Shown: positions 6,759 through 14,454 of the stretch, one piece after another | Position numbering within the stretch: the stretch's first letter is position 1 | How the letters are laid out: each line of letters starts with the position of its first letter | Source of the DNA: JANNPJ01 sp031400005 | GTDB lineage: Bacteria; Actinomycetota; Actinomycetes; Actinomycetales; Kineosporiaceae | DNA: 17,593 bases | Assembly (NCBI GenBank): GCA_031400005.1 | Contig: JANNPJ010000683.1 | Span: forward strand, 1 to 17,593 | Reading direction: 5' to 3' | Made by a program: the position numbers and the translations under genes | The notes under the pieces: model-generated | What the model was told of the DNA's origin: nothing | What the model saw: only the letters and a program-made list of their open reading frames with translations | Database searches by the model: none

Positions 6759-9578
6759 CTACCAGCCGGGGAGGGTTGAGAGGTCGGAGCCGTCGCTGAG
6801 ACCGCCCGATTCTGCAGGGTCGTCACCTGAGCCGGTGGCCGTGGGGACGCCCTCGACGATCTCCCCCGGCTCCAGTCGGCGCACGATCAGCCCGGAGGAC
6901 ATCGCGTCGGCGGCCACGCCGACACCGAATTCACCTTCCGGCAATCCGGTTCGGCCGAAGCCGGGAGCGGCGTCCACCAGTACCCCGTCACCGTCACGGA
7001 TCTCACCTGCCAGCAAAGCCTTCGCCAGCCGGTCGCCGATCTCCCGCTGGACCAGCCGGCGCAACGGCCGAGCCCCGTACGCGAGGTCATATCCGCTGAG
7101 CGCCAACCACTCTCGAGCGGCGGGGGTGACCATCAACTCCAACTGGCGTGCGGCCAACCGCTGGGCCAGCAGCCCGACCTGGAGTTCGACGATCCGGGAC
7201 AGATCCTCCATGCCGAGCGGTTCGAACACCACGACGTCGTCCAACCGGTTCAGGAATTCCGGCTTGAAGGTCGAACGCACCATACTCATCACCGCGTCGT
7301 GCTTGGCCTCCTGGCTCAGAGTGGGGTCGACCAGGAAGTGCGAACCGAGGTTGGACGTGAGCACCAAGATCGTCGAGCGGAAATCGACCGTCCGGCCCTG
7401 CCCGTCCGTGAGCCGACCATCGTCCAACACCTGCAGCAGCACGTCGAAGACGTCGGGATGGGCCTTCTCCACCTCGTCGAACAGGACCACACTGTAAGGC
7501 CGACGCCGGACCGCCTCGGTCAGCTGACCGCCAGCCTCGTAGCCAACGTAACCGGGCGGAGCACCGATCAGGCGTGCCTCGCTGTGCTTTTCGGCGTACT
7601 CGCTCATGTCGATCCGGACCATCGCCCGCTCGTCATCAAACAAGAAGTCCGCCAAGGCCTTGGCCAGTTCGGTCTTTCCCACCCCGGTCGGCCCGAGGAA
7701 CAGGAACGAGCCGGTCGGCCGATCCGGGTCACTGATCCCTGCCCGGGCCCGGCGGACGGCGTCAGAAACCGCTCGCACGGCGGACTTCTGTCCAACCAGG
7801 CGACCGCCAATCACCTCTTCCATCCGCAGCAGCTTGGCGCTTTCGCCTTCCAGCAACCGACCGGCCGGGATGCCGGTCCAGGCGGCGACGACGTCAGCAA
7901 TGTCGTCCGGGCCTACCTCGTCCTTCACCATTGGCGCGGGCTCGGCCACGGCCTCCCGGTTATCGCCCTTAAGCATCGAGACCGGCGCGGTGTGATCGTC
8001 CTCCGCAGCCTGAGCTTCGGCGAGTTCCTTTTCAATGGTGGGTATTTCGCCGTACAGCAGGCGGGATGCACCGGCCAGGTCGCCCTCGCGCTGCAAGCGC
8101 TCCGCCTGGCTGCGCAGCGAGTCGATCCGCTCCATCAGCGCACCGACCCGGTTCAGCCCGGCCTTCTCCAGTTCCCAGCGGGCGGTCAGCGCGGCCAACT
8201 GCTCCGACCGGTCGGCCAAGTCGGCGCGCAACTTCTCCAGCCGGGCCCGACTGGCGACGTCGTCCTCCCGAGCCAGCGCCATCTCCTCCATCTTCAGCCG
8301 GTCTACTTGCCGGCGCAAGGCATCGATCTCCTCCGGAGAGGAGTCGATCTCCATCCGAAGCCGGCTCGCAGCCTCGTCGATCAAGTCGATCGCCTTGTCC
8401 GGCAGTTGGCGGCCGGGGATGTACCGGTGTGACAGGCTCGCCGCCGCAACCAGGGCGGCGTCCGTGATCGCCACCTTGTGGTGTGCCTCGTACCGTTCCT
8501 TCAGCCCGCGCAGGATGCCGACCGTATCCTCGACGCTGGGCTCTCCCACGTAGACCTGCTGGAACCGACGTTCCAGGGCGGCGTCCTTCTCGATGTGTCG
8601 GCGGAACTCATCCAGAGTCGTCGCTCCGACCAGGCGGAGTTCGCCGCGGGCCAGCATCGGCTTCAGCATGTTTCCGGCGTCCATCGCACCTTCACCGGTA
8701 GCGCCCGCGCCGACCACGGTGTGCAACTCATCGATGAAGGTGATGATCTCGCCCTCGTTGGCCTTGATCTCCTCGAGCACGGCCTTCATCCGCTCTTCGA
8801 ACTCGCCGCGGTACTTCGCTCCGGCGACCATCGCCGCCAGGTCCAGCGTGATCAGGCGCTTGCCGCGAAGCGACTCCGGGATGTCACCGGCGATGATCCG
8901 CTGCGCCAGCCCTTCCACCACGGCGGTCTTACCGACACCGGGCTCACCGATCAGCACCGGGTTGTTCTTGGTTCGCCTACTGAGCACCTGGATCACCCGA
9001 CGGATCTCGGCATCCCGGCCGATCACCGGGTCCAGCCGACCCTCGCGAGCCTGCGCGGTCAGGTCGATGCCGTACTTCTCCAGCGAGTTGTAGGTGCCCT
9101 CCGGGTCTGGGCTGGTGACCTTGCCGTTGCCCCGGACCTTGGGCAGGGCGGCCAGGAGCGCGGCCCGGGTGGCGCCGGCCGCGGCCAGAGCCGCGCAGAC
9201 AGCACCCCTGCCGTCGCCCGCGCCCGAGCCGGCCAGGCCAATCAGCAGGTGTTCGGTCGAGACGTACTCGTCCTCCAGTTCGCGAGCCACGTCCCCGGCA
9301 GCGGACATCGCCTGGAAAGTCCCCCGAGCGAGGTTCGGCGAGCTGACCGACTGCCCGCTTGCTTTGGGCAGGGCGGCCAGCGCGGCCTCGGTCGAGCGCC
9401 GCAGTGCCGCGAGATCGACTCCGACCGCTTGGAGCAAGGCCGGAGCCACGCCGTCACCCTGCGCCAGCAGAGCAGCCAGCAGATGCGCCGGCTCCACCTG
9501 AGGAGCCCCGTCCGTGGCGGCACGCTGAATGGCGGAGGCCATCGCCTCCTGGCTACGGGTGGTGAGCTTTAGATCCAT
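6759..9578 (-). CDS. clpB: ATP-dependent disaggregase ClpB (Hsp100)
   Basis: The 939-aa protein is a Clp/Hsp100 AAA+ ATPase that works with DnaK to pull polypeptides out of aggregates through a hexamer pore in the cytoplasm. It opens with MDLKLTTRSQEAM, the usual ClpB start. The Clp N-domain (1-148) precedes NBD1 with Walker A GEPGVGKT (211-218), Walker B ending Asp283-Glu284, pore Tyr256 (AKYRGEF) and Arg fingers at 337-338. The coiled-coil M-domain (about 410-530) marks ClpB rather than ClpC or ClpA. NBD2 has Walker A GPTGVGKT (629-636), Walker B VVLFDE (697-702), pore Tyr677 (GYVGYEAGG) and Arg778. About 70-75 residues after 865 (Gly/Ser/Asp-rich, ending LPGW) exceed the usual 850-870 aa. 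GGAGGA (complement 9590-9595) lies 11 nt before the ATG. The HAIR at 9631-9653 implies HspR control. Confidence 0.97.
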   Translation of the reverse strand: MDLKLTTRSQEAMASAIQRAATDGAPQVEPAHLLAALLAQGDGVAPALLQAVGVDLAALRRSTEAALAALPKASGQSVSSPNLARGTFQAMSAAGDVARELEDEYVSTEHLLIGLAGSGAGDGRGAVCAALAAAGATRAALLAALPKVRGNGKVTSPDPEGTYNSLEKYGIDLTAQAREGRLDPVIGRDAEIRRVIQVLSRRTKNNPVLIGEPGVGKTAVVEGLAQRIIAGDIPESLRGKRLITLDLAAMVAGAKYRGEFEERMKAVLEEIKANEGEIITFIDELHTVVGAGATGEGAMDAGNMLKPMLARGELRLVGATTLDEFRRHIEKDAALERRFQQVYVGEPSVEDTVGILRGLKERYEAHHKVAITDAALVAAASLSHRYIPGRQLPDKAIDLIDEAASRLRMEIDSSPEEIDALRRQVDRLKMEEMALAREDDVASRARLEKLRADLADRSEQLAALTARWELEKAGLNRVGALMERIDSLRSQAERLQREGDLAGASRLLYGEIPTIEKELAEAQAAEDDHTAPVSMLKGDNREAVAEPAPMVKDEVGPDDIADVVAAWTGIPAGRLLEGESAKLLRMEEVIGGRLVGQKSAVRAVSDAVRRARAGISDPDRPTGSFLFLGPTGVGKTELAKALADFLFDDERAMVRIDMSEYAEKHSEARLIGAPPGYVGYEAGGQLTEAVRRRPYSVVLFDEVEKAHPDVFDVLLQVLDDGRLTDGQGRTVDFRSTILVLTSNLGSHFLVDPTLSQEAKHDAVMSMVRSTFKPEFLNRLDDVVVFEPLGMEDLSRIVELQVGLLAQRLAARQLELMVTPAAREWLALSGYDLAYGARPLRRLVQREIGDRLAKALLAGEIRDGDGVLVDAAPGFGRTGLPEGEFGVGVAADAMSSGLIVRRLEPGEIVEGVPTATGSGDDPAESGGLSDGSDLSTLPGW

Positions 9579-9630
9579 GGTTCTCAGTGTCCTCCGAGAG
9601 TGGGGTAACTGACAGAACCAACGCGGGCAT

Positions 9631-9653
9631 AGTTGAGTCTGTTCCGCTCAACT
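9631..9653. promoter_or_regulatory. HAIR operator (HspR binding site)
   Basis: AGTTGAG (9631-9637) and CTCAACT (9647-9653) form a perfect inverted repeat with a 9-nt spacer. The core TTGAG-N9-CTCAA matches the HAIR consensus CTTGAGT-N7-ACTCAAG, bound by the heat-shock repressor HspR in actinobacteria, which typically controls dnaK and clpB. It lies 53 nt upstream of the clpB start codon and 128 nt upstream of the divergent gene at 9782, so it could act on both. Confidence 0.8.
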
Positions 9654-9781
9654 TGGATCCATCGTCCATGGCTACCATCTGCAATCGAACGATTACGCCG
9701 ATCCTAGTCGATCGAATCTGTGATTGCGGGCTGGCAGGATCGGTCAGGAGACATTCGTCCAAGAGAAAAGCGAGTACCGCG

Positions 9782-10378
9782 ATGGCAGATCTGGCGAAAA
9801 TCGAGCGATTCACCGTGACCCAGAAGATCACGATGATGGTGAACCGCTACGAGATCCGAACCGCCCTCCCGGACGGCAGCCCTGGCGACCTGATCGCGGT
9901 GGCCCAGCAGAAGCGGATGGCGTTCAAGGAGGAGGTCACCTTCTACGCCGACGAGAAGCGGACCCAGCCGGTGTTCAGCTTCAAGGCCCGGCAGCGGATG
10001 GACCTCGGTGCCACCTACGACGTGCGGGACGCCGCCGGTCAGCCGATCGGCTGGTTCCGTAAGGACTTCGGCAAGTCGCTGCTGCGCTCGACCTGGCATC
10101 TGGGCACCAGCGACGGACTGGAACTGTTCGGTCAGGAGCGCAACAAGAACGTGGCTCTGGCCCGCCGGGCCTGGGAATTCCTGCCTTACATCAGCGGCCT
10201 GCCGTCACCGTTCCTCTTCCACTTCGACTTCACTGACCCCAGCGGCCGGGTGCTGATGTCCTCGATCCGCAAGCGCTCGTTCCGGGACCGGTACAACGTC
10301 GAGGTGCCGGGTGCCCAAATCGACGGCCGCGTCGCGGCGGCGATGGCGGTCGCGTTGGACGCCCTGCAATCACGCTAA
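9782..10378 (+). CDS. LURP-one-related / scramblase-like (LOR, tubby C-terminal-like fold) protein
   Basis: This 198-aa protein has no signal peptide or membrane helix. Strand-rich motifs such as YEIRTALPDG, LIAVAQQKRMAFKEEVTFYADE, PVFSFKARQRMDLGATYDVRD and PIGWFRKDFGKSLLRSTWHL match the bacterial LURP-one-related/phospholipid scramblase superfamily, whose members form a 12-strand barrel around a central helix. Biochemical function in bacteria is not established, and lipid or membrane association is only a family-level inference. The ATG at 9782 is preferred over upstream in-frame codons because the recognisable fold starts soon after it; no strong Shine-Dalgarno site is visible. The gene is divergent from clpB with the HAIR operator between them, so it may be heat-shock linked. 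It is followed by a hairpin terminator. Confidence 0.72.
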   Translation: MADLAKIERFTVTQKITMMVNRYEIRTALPDGSPGDLIAVAQQKRMAFKEEVTFYADEKRTQPVFSFKARQRMDLGATYDVRDAAGQPIGWFRKDFGKSLLRSTWHLGTSDGLELFGQERNKNVALARRAWEFLPYISGLPSPFLFHFDFTDPSGRVLMSSIRKRSFRDRYNVEVPGAQIDGRVAAAMAVALDALQSR

Positions 10379-10399
10379 ACAGCCGAGATCGGTCAACGA

Positions 10400-10421
10400 G
10401 CTCAGGGCGATGGCCCTGAGC
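10400..10421 (+). terminator. Hairpin terminator after the LOR gene
   Basis: GCTCAGGGC (10400-10408) and GCCCTGAGC (10413-10421) form a perfect 9-bp stem with a GATG loop, starting 22 nt after the stop codon at 10378. No T-run follows, so this is an I-shaped actinobacterial-type terminator. Confidence 0.65.
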
Positions 10422-10442
10422 GAGACCTTGGCAAGACCGGCT

Positions 10443-10504
10443 GATTGTGCCCACGGATCCGCGTGACTGATTGAGCCCACGGGCCCTTCTGAACCGGATC
10501 CGTG
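10443..10504. repeat. Direct and inverted repeats upstream of the lipoprotein operon
   Basis: GATTGTGCCCACGG (10443-10456) recurs as GATTGAGCCCACGG (10469-10482), 13 of 14 identical with 26-nt spacing. A perfect 10-bp inverted repeat, CACGGATCCG (10452-10461) and CGGATCCGTG (10495-10504), overlaps it. The position just before the operon's -10 suggests a regulator binding region, but this is inference. Confidence 0.45.
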
Positions 10505-10509
10505 CTGGG

Positions 10510-10515
10510 TAGCGT
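10510..10515 (+). promoter_or_regulatory. -10 hexamer of the lipoprotein operon, leaderless
   Basis: TAGCGT ends 7 nt before the ATG at 10523. This supports that ATG over the in-frame GTG at 10502. Confidence 0.45.
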
Positions 10516-10522
10516 CCAGAAG

Positions 10523-11140
10523 ATGAGCGCCATCAAAGGCCGTACCGCTGCTCTGTTCATCTTGCTGCTGGTCACCACCGCGGCCTGCAGCCCTTCGAGT
10601 TCGGCACCGACCGACTCGGCTGAGTCCACCCCTGCCGCCGAACCGAGTGCCGCCGAACCGAGCGGCGGCGCTGCACCGAGCGCCGCCGCAGGTGCGCGCA
10701 CCACTTGGGGGCCGGTCTCGCTGACGCTGCCCGGTGGTTTGACGCCGGTCAAGGTGCCCTCCACCGACGTCCTACACCGGTTCGGCGCAGTAGGCAAGGT
10801 GTCCGCGTCGGGCCAGGCACCCGCCCTCGCCGTGGTCGTGCAGGACCGTCCGCAGCGTTCGGCCAGGGTCGAGGCGACCAGCGGAGCCGAAGTGGCTCGC
10901 GTGAGCGGAGGCGCTGATTCGCTCACGCTGAAACAGGTCACGATCCCCGGGGCGGACGACGCCTGGTCCTTGGAGTACGACGAAAAGGCCCTGTCCGCCG
11001 CCATACCGCCGCTGCACCGCAGCTCGCTGATCGCCGACGCCGGTGACCGACTGGTGGTGATCGAGGCCCGGGCGGCGGGTGCGGAGTACCGCAACGTCGG
11101 CCTGGCTGCGGCCCTGGCCTCGGTTCGGTTGAGCCCATGA
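10523..11140 (+). CDS. Secreted lipoprotein of unknown function
   Basis: The 205-aa product carries a lipoprotein signal peptide: short basic n-region (MSAIKGR), hydrophobic core (residues 8-18) and a lipobox TAAC with the acylated cysteine at 22. A disordered Ser/Pro/Ala/Glu-rich tether follows (23-60, with repeated AEPSAAEPS). A compact mature domain (about 62-205) alternates beta-strands and helices (WGPVSLTLPGGLTPVKV; RLVVIEARAAGAEYRNVGLAAALASVRL), resembling small actinobacterial lipoproteins that bind a partner at the outer membrane face. I do not recognise the family. Its stop overlaps the next start (ATGA at 11137-11140), so it is translationally coupled to the pilin-like protein and probably acts with it on the cell surface. 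Confidence 0.8.
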   Translation: MSAIKGRTAALFILLLVTTAACSPSSSAPTDSAESTPAAEPSAAEPSGGAAPSAAAGARTTWGPVSLTLPGGLTPVKVPSTDVLHRFGAVGKVSASGQAPALAVVVQDRPQRSARVEATSGAEVARVSGGADSLTLKQVTIPGADDAWSLEYDEKALSAAIPPLHRSSLIADAGDRLVVIEARAAGAEYRNVGLAAALASVRLSP

Positions 11141-12534
11141 GCGACCGGAGAAACGACCGGACGAGCGACCGGGAGCCGGCCCGGATCGCGCGGGATCGGG
11201 GAGCCGCCAGCACCGAGTACGTCGGGGCGATCCTCGTCGCGGCAGCGCTGATGGGCCTGAGCCTGCTCAGCGTCGCGGCCATCCACCCGGAGGCCGGTCT
11301 GAACCGGGCGGTCTGCAAGTTGCTCACGGTCGGATTGGGCGACTGCGGGTCGTTACCGTCCGCGGCTGACCGGGAGCCCACCCAGCCGTGCGTGATCAGC
11401 GGCACCGGGACGACGAACACCGTGCGCGCCGGGGCCGCGGTGATCGGCCAAGGTTCCGAGCGGTGGCTGATCGAGGAACTGGGGGACGGGCGTTTTCGAT
11501 TGACCCGGGCCACCGGGACCGGTGTCGGCGGGACGGTCGGGGCCGGCTTTGACCTCACCTACACCTACAACGACAACGACTACGGATTCAGCCTCGGCGC
11601 CGAGGCCAACGCGCTGGCAGCCGAGGAAACCGGCGAGGTCTATTACGTCAGCTCGCAAAAGCAGGCCGAAGACTTCCTCACCGAACGGCGAGTGGACTCG
11701 GCGCTGGACGGCGTGATCGGTGACGGTGGGTTGGCCCGGGGCCTGGTGGACAAGGTCCGTGGCGGCAACCGGTTGCCGGAGCCGGACGAGACCTGGCAGG
11801 CGGCAGGGGTGATCGGGGATGCGAAGGCGACGGTGGACTGGATCGCGCTCGGGGCTCAGGCGAACATCAACAGCCAGACGATGATCGGGACCCGGTTGCG
11901 CAAGGACGGCTCCGGGACGGCCTACTACTCGACGAACATGTCCGGGCAGGCTGCGGCGGCGATGTGGGCGGCCGACGACAAGACCGGAGCCACGACGCTC
12001 TACAAGGCTCAGGTCAACGGCACCGTGGGGGGTGTGGCTGAGGTGGATTACGACAGCAAGGGAAAAGTTACCGCCCTGCGAATCAAGTCCACCCTCGGTG
12101 GATCGGCCGCGGCTGGCAGCCGCGGCGTGGGCGAAGACAACCAGAGCGGTCCGAGTCCGAACGCCTACACTGATCTGACAGTCGAGCTGCCGCTGGACAC
12201 CGCCGAGGCTCGCGAGCACGCGGCCGGGGTGGCCGCCGCGTTCGGGATCCCCTACGTGCCTGGGCTCAGCACCGGGTTGCGTAGCCCCGTGCTGGACCCG
12301 GCGAAGACCAGGCAGGACGTGAGCGACTTCATGGATGATGTCCGCAGCCGCGGTCGGATCTGGCGGGACGACTACGACCTCAACCTGAACACCGATCTAG
12401 GGCTCAACGTGGATGCCCGGTGGATCACCGGGGTACTCGTCGATGCGTCGTCCAACTCGATGGTCCGCACGTCCACCAGCCAGCAGTACTTCGACGGTCA
12501 CGGCTGGCGTGAGCGGGAGGGATGCACCAAGTGA
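11137..12534 (+). CDS. Large exported protein with Flp-pilin-like (class III) N-terminus, function unknown
   Basis: In this 465-aa protein a charged n-region (1-21) precedes G22-AASTEYVG, where Glu27 is +5 to a predicted prepilin-peptidase cut after Gly22. A hydrophobic helix follows (29-49), then AVCKLL with Cys60 and Cys70. This matches Flp/TadE-type pseudopilins, but pilins are short and here about 400 residues follow. The body is predicted mostly beta (RFRLTRATGTGVGGTVGAGFDLTYTYNDNDYGFSLGAEANAL and similar), with no enzyme motif that I recognise. Comparable large hypothetical proteins occur in Streptomyces and relatives. Genes on both sides overlap by 4 nt (ATGA at 11137; GTGA at 12531). 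The N-terminus resembles that of the toxin at 15304-16782 although the bodies are unrelated. Confidence 0.8.
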   Translation: MSDRRNDRTSDREPARIARDRGAASTEYVGAILVAAALMGLSLLSVAAIHPEAGLNRAVCKLLTVGLGDCGSLPSAADREPTQPCVISGTGTTNTVRAGAAVIGQGSERWLIEELGDGRFRLTRATGTGVGGTVGAGFDLTYTYNDNDYGFSLGAEANALAAEETGEVYYVSSQKQAEDFLTERRVDSALDGVIGDGGLARGLVDKVRGGNRLPEPDETWQAAGVIGDAKATVDWIALGAQANINSQTMIGTRLRKDGSGTAYYSTNMSGQAAAAMWAADDKTGATTLYKAQVNGTVGGVAEVDYDSKGKVTALRIKSTLGGSAAAGSRGVGEDNQSGPSPNAYTDLTVELPLDTAEAREHAAGVAAAFGIPYVPGLSTGLRSPVLDPAKTRQDVSDFMDDVRSRGRIWRDDYDLNLNTDLGLNVDARWITGVLVDASSNSMVRTSTSQQYFDGHGWREREGCTK

Positions 12535-13079
12535 CGCCGAACGCACCGGATCGAGGTGAGTCCCGCCGCCGCGGGCGGCGGACGGTGAACCGGCTGTGGG
12601 CCTGGGCGGCGATCGCGGCGATCCCGGTCTGGCTGGTCGGCGCTGCCATATTGCTGACCAGCAGCTGGCAGCCGCCGGCAGTGGTCCAGGCCGCCCCCGG
12701 AGCATCCCGGATGGCCATGGACGAGACCTATCGCCGGAGCGTGGTGAAGGACTATTCGCTTTACGTCGCACCTCCGGCGGCTGCCGGGACGACGTCGTGT
12801 CTGGAGCCGCGCAAAATCGGCGACCTGAACATCACGCGGACCGAGCCGGACCGAGCCGGTACGGCAACCCGGACGGTGGCCGGCATGACGTACGGCCACT
12901 ACGGGAAGGTCTACAGGTTGACCCGGGAGATCTCCTGCAGTCCGGGTGTCACCGGGCTGCTCCTCACCGAATTCGATGGGGATCACCAGACCAGGTACTT
13001 CGGGTACCTGCTCCTGGCGCTCTGTCCGGTCCTCGCCCTGGTCTCGGTCCGCATCCTCCGGCGGGACCGTCGTCCCTGA
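12531..13079 (+). CDS. Two-pass membrane protein, third gene of the lipoprotein operon
   Basis: The 182-aa product has a basic cytoplasmic N-terminus (RRRGRR), a membrane helix (about 22-44), an extracytoplasmic domain of about 110 residues with two cysteines (TTSCLEP, REISCSPG) that probably pair, and a C-terminal helix (about 155-176) followed by RRDRR. I recognise no family. The GTG at 12531 is chosen because it overlaps the preceding stop (GTGA) and has a GGAGGG about 10 nt upstream. The ATG at 12522 abuts that Shine-Dalgarno sequence and is less likely. Coupling suggests a membrane partner or anchor for the upstream pilin-like protein. Confidence 0.75.
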   Translation: MTPNAPDRGESRRRGRRTVNRLWAWAAIAAIPVWLVGAAILLTSSWQPPAVVQAAPGASRMAMDETYRRSVVKDYSLYVAPPAAAGTTSCLEPRKIGDLNITRTEPDRAGTATRTVAGMTYGHYGKVYRLTREISCSPGVTGLLLTEFDGDHQTRYFGYLLLALCPVLALVSVRILRRDRRP

Positions 13080-13087
13080 TCGGTGAT

Positions 13088-13110
13088 CGTCCCTGATCAG
13101 CCCCGATCAG
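13088..13110. terminator. Weak hairpin between convergent genes
   Basis: CTGATC (13093-13098) and GATCAG (13105-13110) form a 6-bp stem with a 6-nt loop in the 35-nt gap between convergent stops. CGTCCCTGATC is also directly repeated at 13071-13081 and 13088-13098. A short stem and no U-tract leave this tentative. Confidence 0.3.
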
Positions 13111-13114
13111 ACAG

Positions 13115-13825
13115 TCAGCGCTCCAGTTTCAGCGAGGCCGAGGTGGCCCGCACGGTGATCCCGCCCGAACCGACGGCCGCGGCCTGGGCCTGAAACCCGA
13201 AGGGCAGCGACGGGAGCCTGGACGCCTTCGCCACCACCGACCGCACCTGGTCACGCAGCAGGGGCGGTAACCCGTCGATTGTCTCGGAGGTCAGTTGGAC
13301 GACCAGATCGCCATCCTTGGCGGCCAGCCGGGCCTGCAGATCGAGCTTGGCGCTGAGCCCGGAACCACGATAGGAGCCGGTCACGGCCAGCGCCCCGGCG
13401 GCGCCCTGGCCGAACGTCACGGTGGAGTTGGTGCCCGCCAGGTTCTGCTTCGCCGCAGCATCCAGCGCGGCAAAGCTGACGAAACTAGTGGCGGTGGCGG
13501 AGTCGACCGGTACCGATGTCACCTGGCCATTGATCGCGTCACCGGCCGAGACCTTCACCCCGCGCAGCACGACGTCCAGGGAGTCGATCTTCAGCCCGCG
13601 ATCCGCCGCGAGATTCTGCAGGTTCACGTCAACCTGCTGATAGCTGCCGCGCAACACCTGGGTGAGGAACGGGAATCCGGCCACCGCGACGTCGGGGAGC
13701 ACAGCGAGATTCTCGGCCTTCTGGATCTCCTGGGCGATCGTGCGCTCCGCGAACCACCAGGCCGCTCGATCGATGACGGCCGCAATCAGAACAAGGACGA
13801 CGATGAAGGTCACGAAGCGGCGCAT
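13115..13825 (-). CDS. DUF2993 / LmeA-like phospholipid-binding protein
   Basis: This 236-aa protein has one N-terminal membrane or signal segment (about 4-22, FVTFIVVLVLIAAVIDRAAWW). The DUF2993 pattern follows: ERTIAQEIQKAENL, then VAVAGFPFLTQVLRGSYQQVDVNLQNL, the GFPFLTQ motif typical of the family, then LDVVLRGVKVSAGDAINGQ. The C-terminal half alternates strands and helices, as in lipid-transfer (TULIP-like) folds. The studied mycobacterial member LmeA binds phospholipids in the periplasm and affects lipomannan length; the same exact role is not assured here. The ATG start at 13825 has only a weak purine tract (AAAGAG) upstream. The gene is convergent with the lipoprotein operon and divergent from the genes at 13972. 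Confidence 0.85.
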   Translation of the reverse strand: MRRFVTFIVVLVLIAAVIDRAAWWFAERTIAQEIQKAENLAVLPDVAVAGFPFLTQVLRGSYQQVDVNLQNLAADRGLKIDSLDVVLRGVKVSAGDAINGQVTSVPVDSATATSFVSFAALDAAAKQNLAGTNSTVTFGQGAAGALAVTGSYRGSGLSAKLDLQARLAAKDGDLVVQLTSETIDGLPPLLRDQVRSVVAKASRLPSLPFGFQAQAAAVGSGGITVRATSASLKLER

Positions 13826-13971
13826 GGGCGAACTCTTTCAGTCTCACCAGCCTCACGCACACCGTGGGATCGTCAGAGCGGGGTCTCAGGCCCGTTCGGG
13901 AAGCCCTGACTGGGACGGCGGGCAGTGGCAGACTCAGGAAGGTTGTGTGACTCGAGCCAGAAGGGTGAATC

Positions 13972-14454
13972 GTGAGTCATCCGGAACCGGCGACACCGCT
14001 GACCCGCCGTACTGGCACCGCAGGACTGGTCGTCCAGATGACGTTAGGCAGCGCACTGGCCGGTTTTGTGGCGGCGTTGCTGGGCGCCTCGGTGGCGGGT
14101 AGCACCCTCAACCTGACCGCGGGCATCCTGATCCGCGGCGTGCTCGCGCTGATGCTCCTCCTGCTGATCGGCCGCATCCTCGGCCGCAGGGCGAAACAGA
14201 GCGGTGTGTCTCGACCAATCCTGGTGCTCGGCGTCGGCGCGCTGCTGGGGTTCCTCCTCGACCCGCTCACCTGGCAGGCCCGTACCCTGCTCACTCAGCT
14301 CGTCACCGAGCCGGGGATGCTCACGGTGATCGGAGATCTCGGGCTCTGGATGCTGACCGCCGTCGCTGGTGTGCGACTGGGCGCCCGTGGCGCTGGCAGG
14401 TTGGGCGCCGGTGGCGCTGGCACCCCGCCGCCCACTGACACCCCGTACGGATGA
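13972..14454 (+). CDS. Four-pass small membrane protein
   Basis: The 160-aa protein has four predicted helices (about 17-40, 46-67, 81-98, 117-137) and a Gly/Ala-rich C-terminal tail with a near-repeat, RLGARGAG then RLGAGGAG. No family is recognised. GTG is the start, with AGAAGGGTGA about 4 nt upstream as Shine-Dalgarno site. Its stop overlaps the next start (ATGA, 14451-14454), so the two genes form an operon. Confidence 0.75.
   Translation: MSHPEPATPLTRRTGTAGLVVQMTLGSALAGFVAALLGASVAGSTLNLTAGILIRGVLALMLLLLIGRILGRRAKQSGVSRPILVLGVGALLGFLLDPLTWQARTLLTQLVTEPGMLTVIGDLGLWMLTAVAGVRLGARGAGRLGAGGAGTPPPTDTPYG

Noticed and set aside
7299..9572. Long forward-strand frames opposite clpB (7299-8432 and 8478-9572)
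   Set aside because: They are antisense to a fully conserved ClpB reading frame; long shadow frames are common at this GC content.
11137..12534. Second polymorphic toxin
   Set aside because: No toxin-like C-terminal domain, no GC drop at its end, and the following gene is a two-pass membrane protein rather than a soluble immunity protein.
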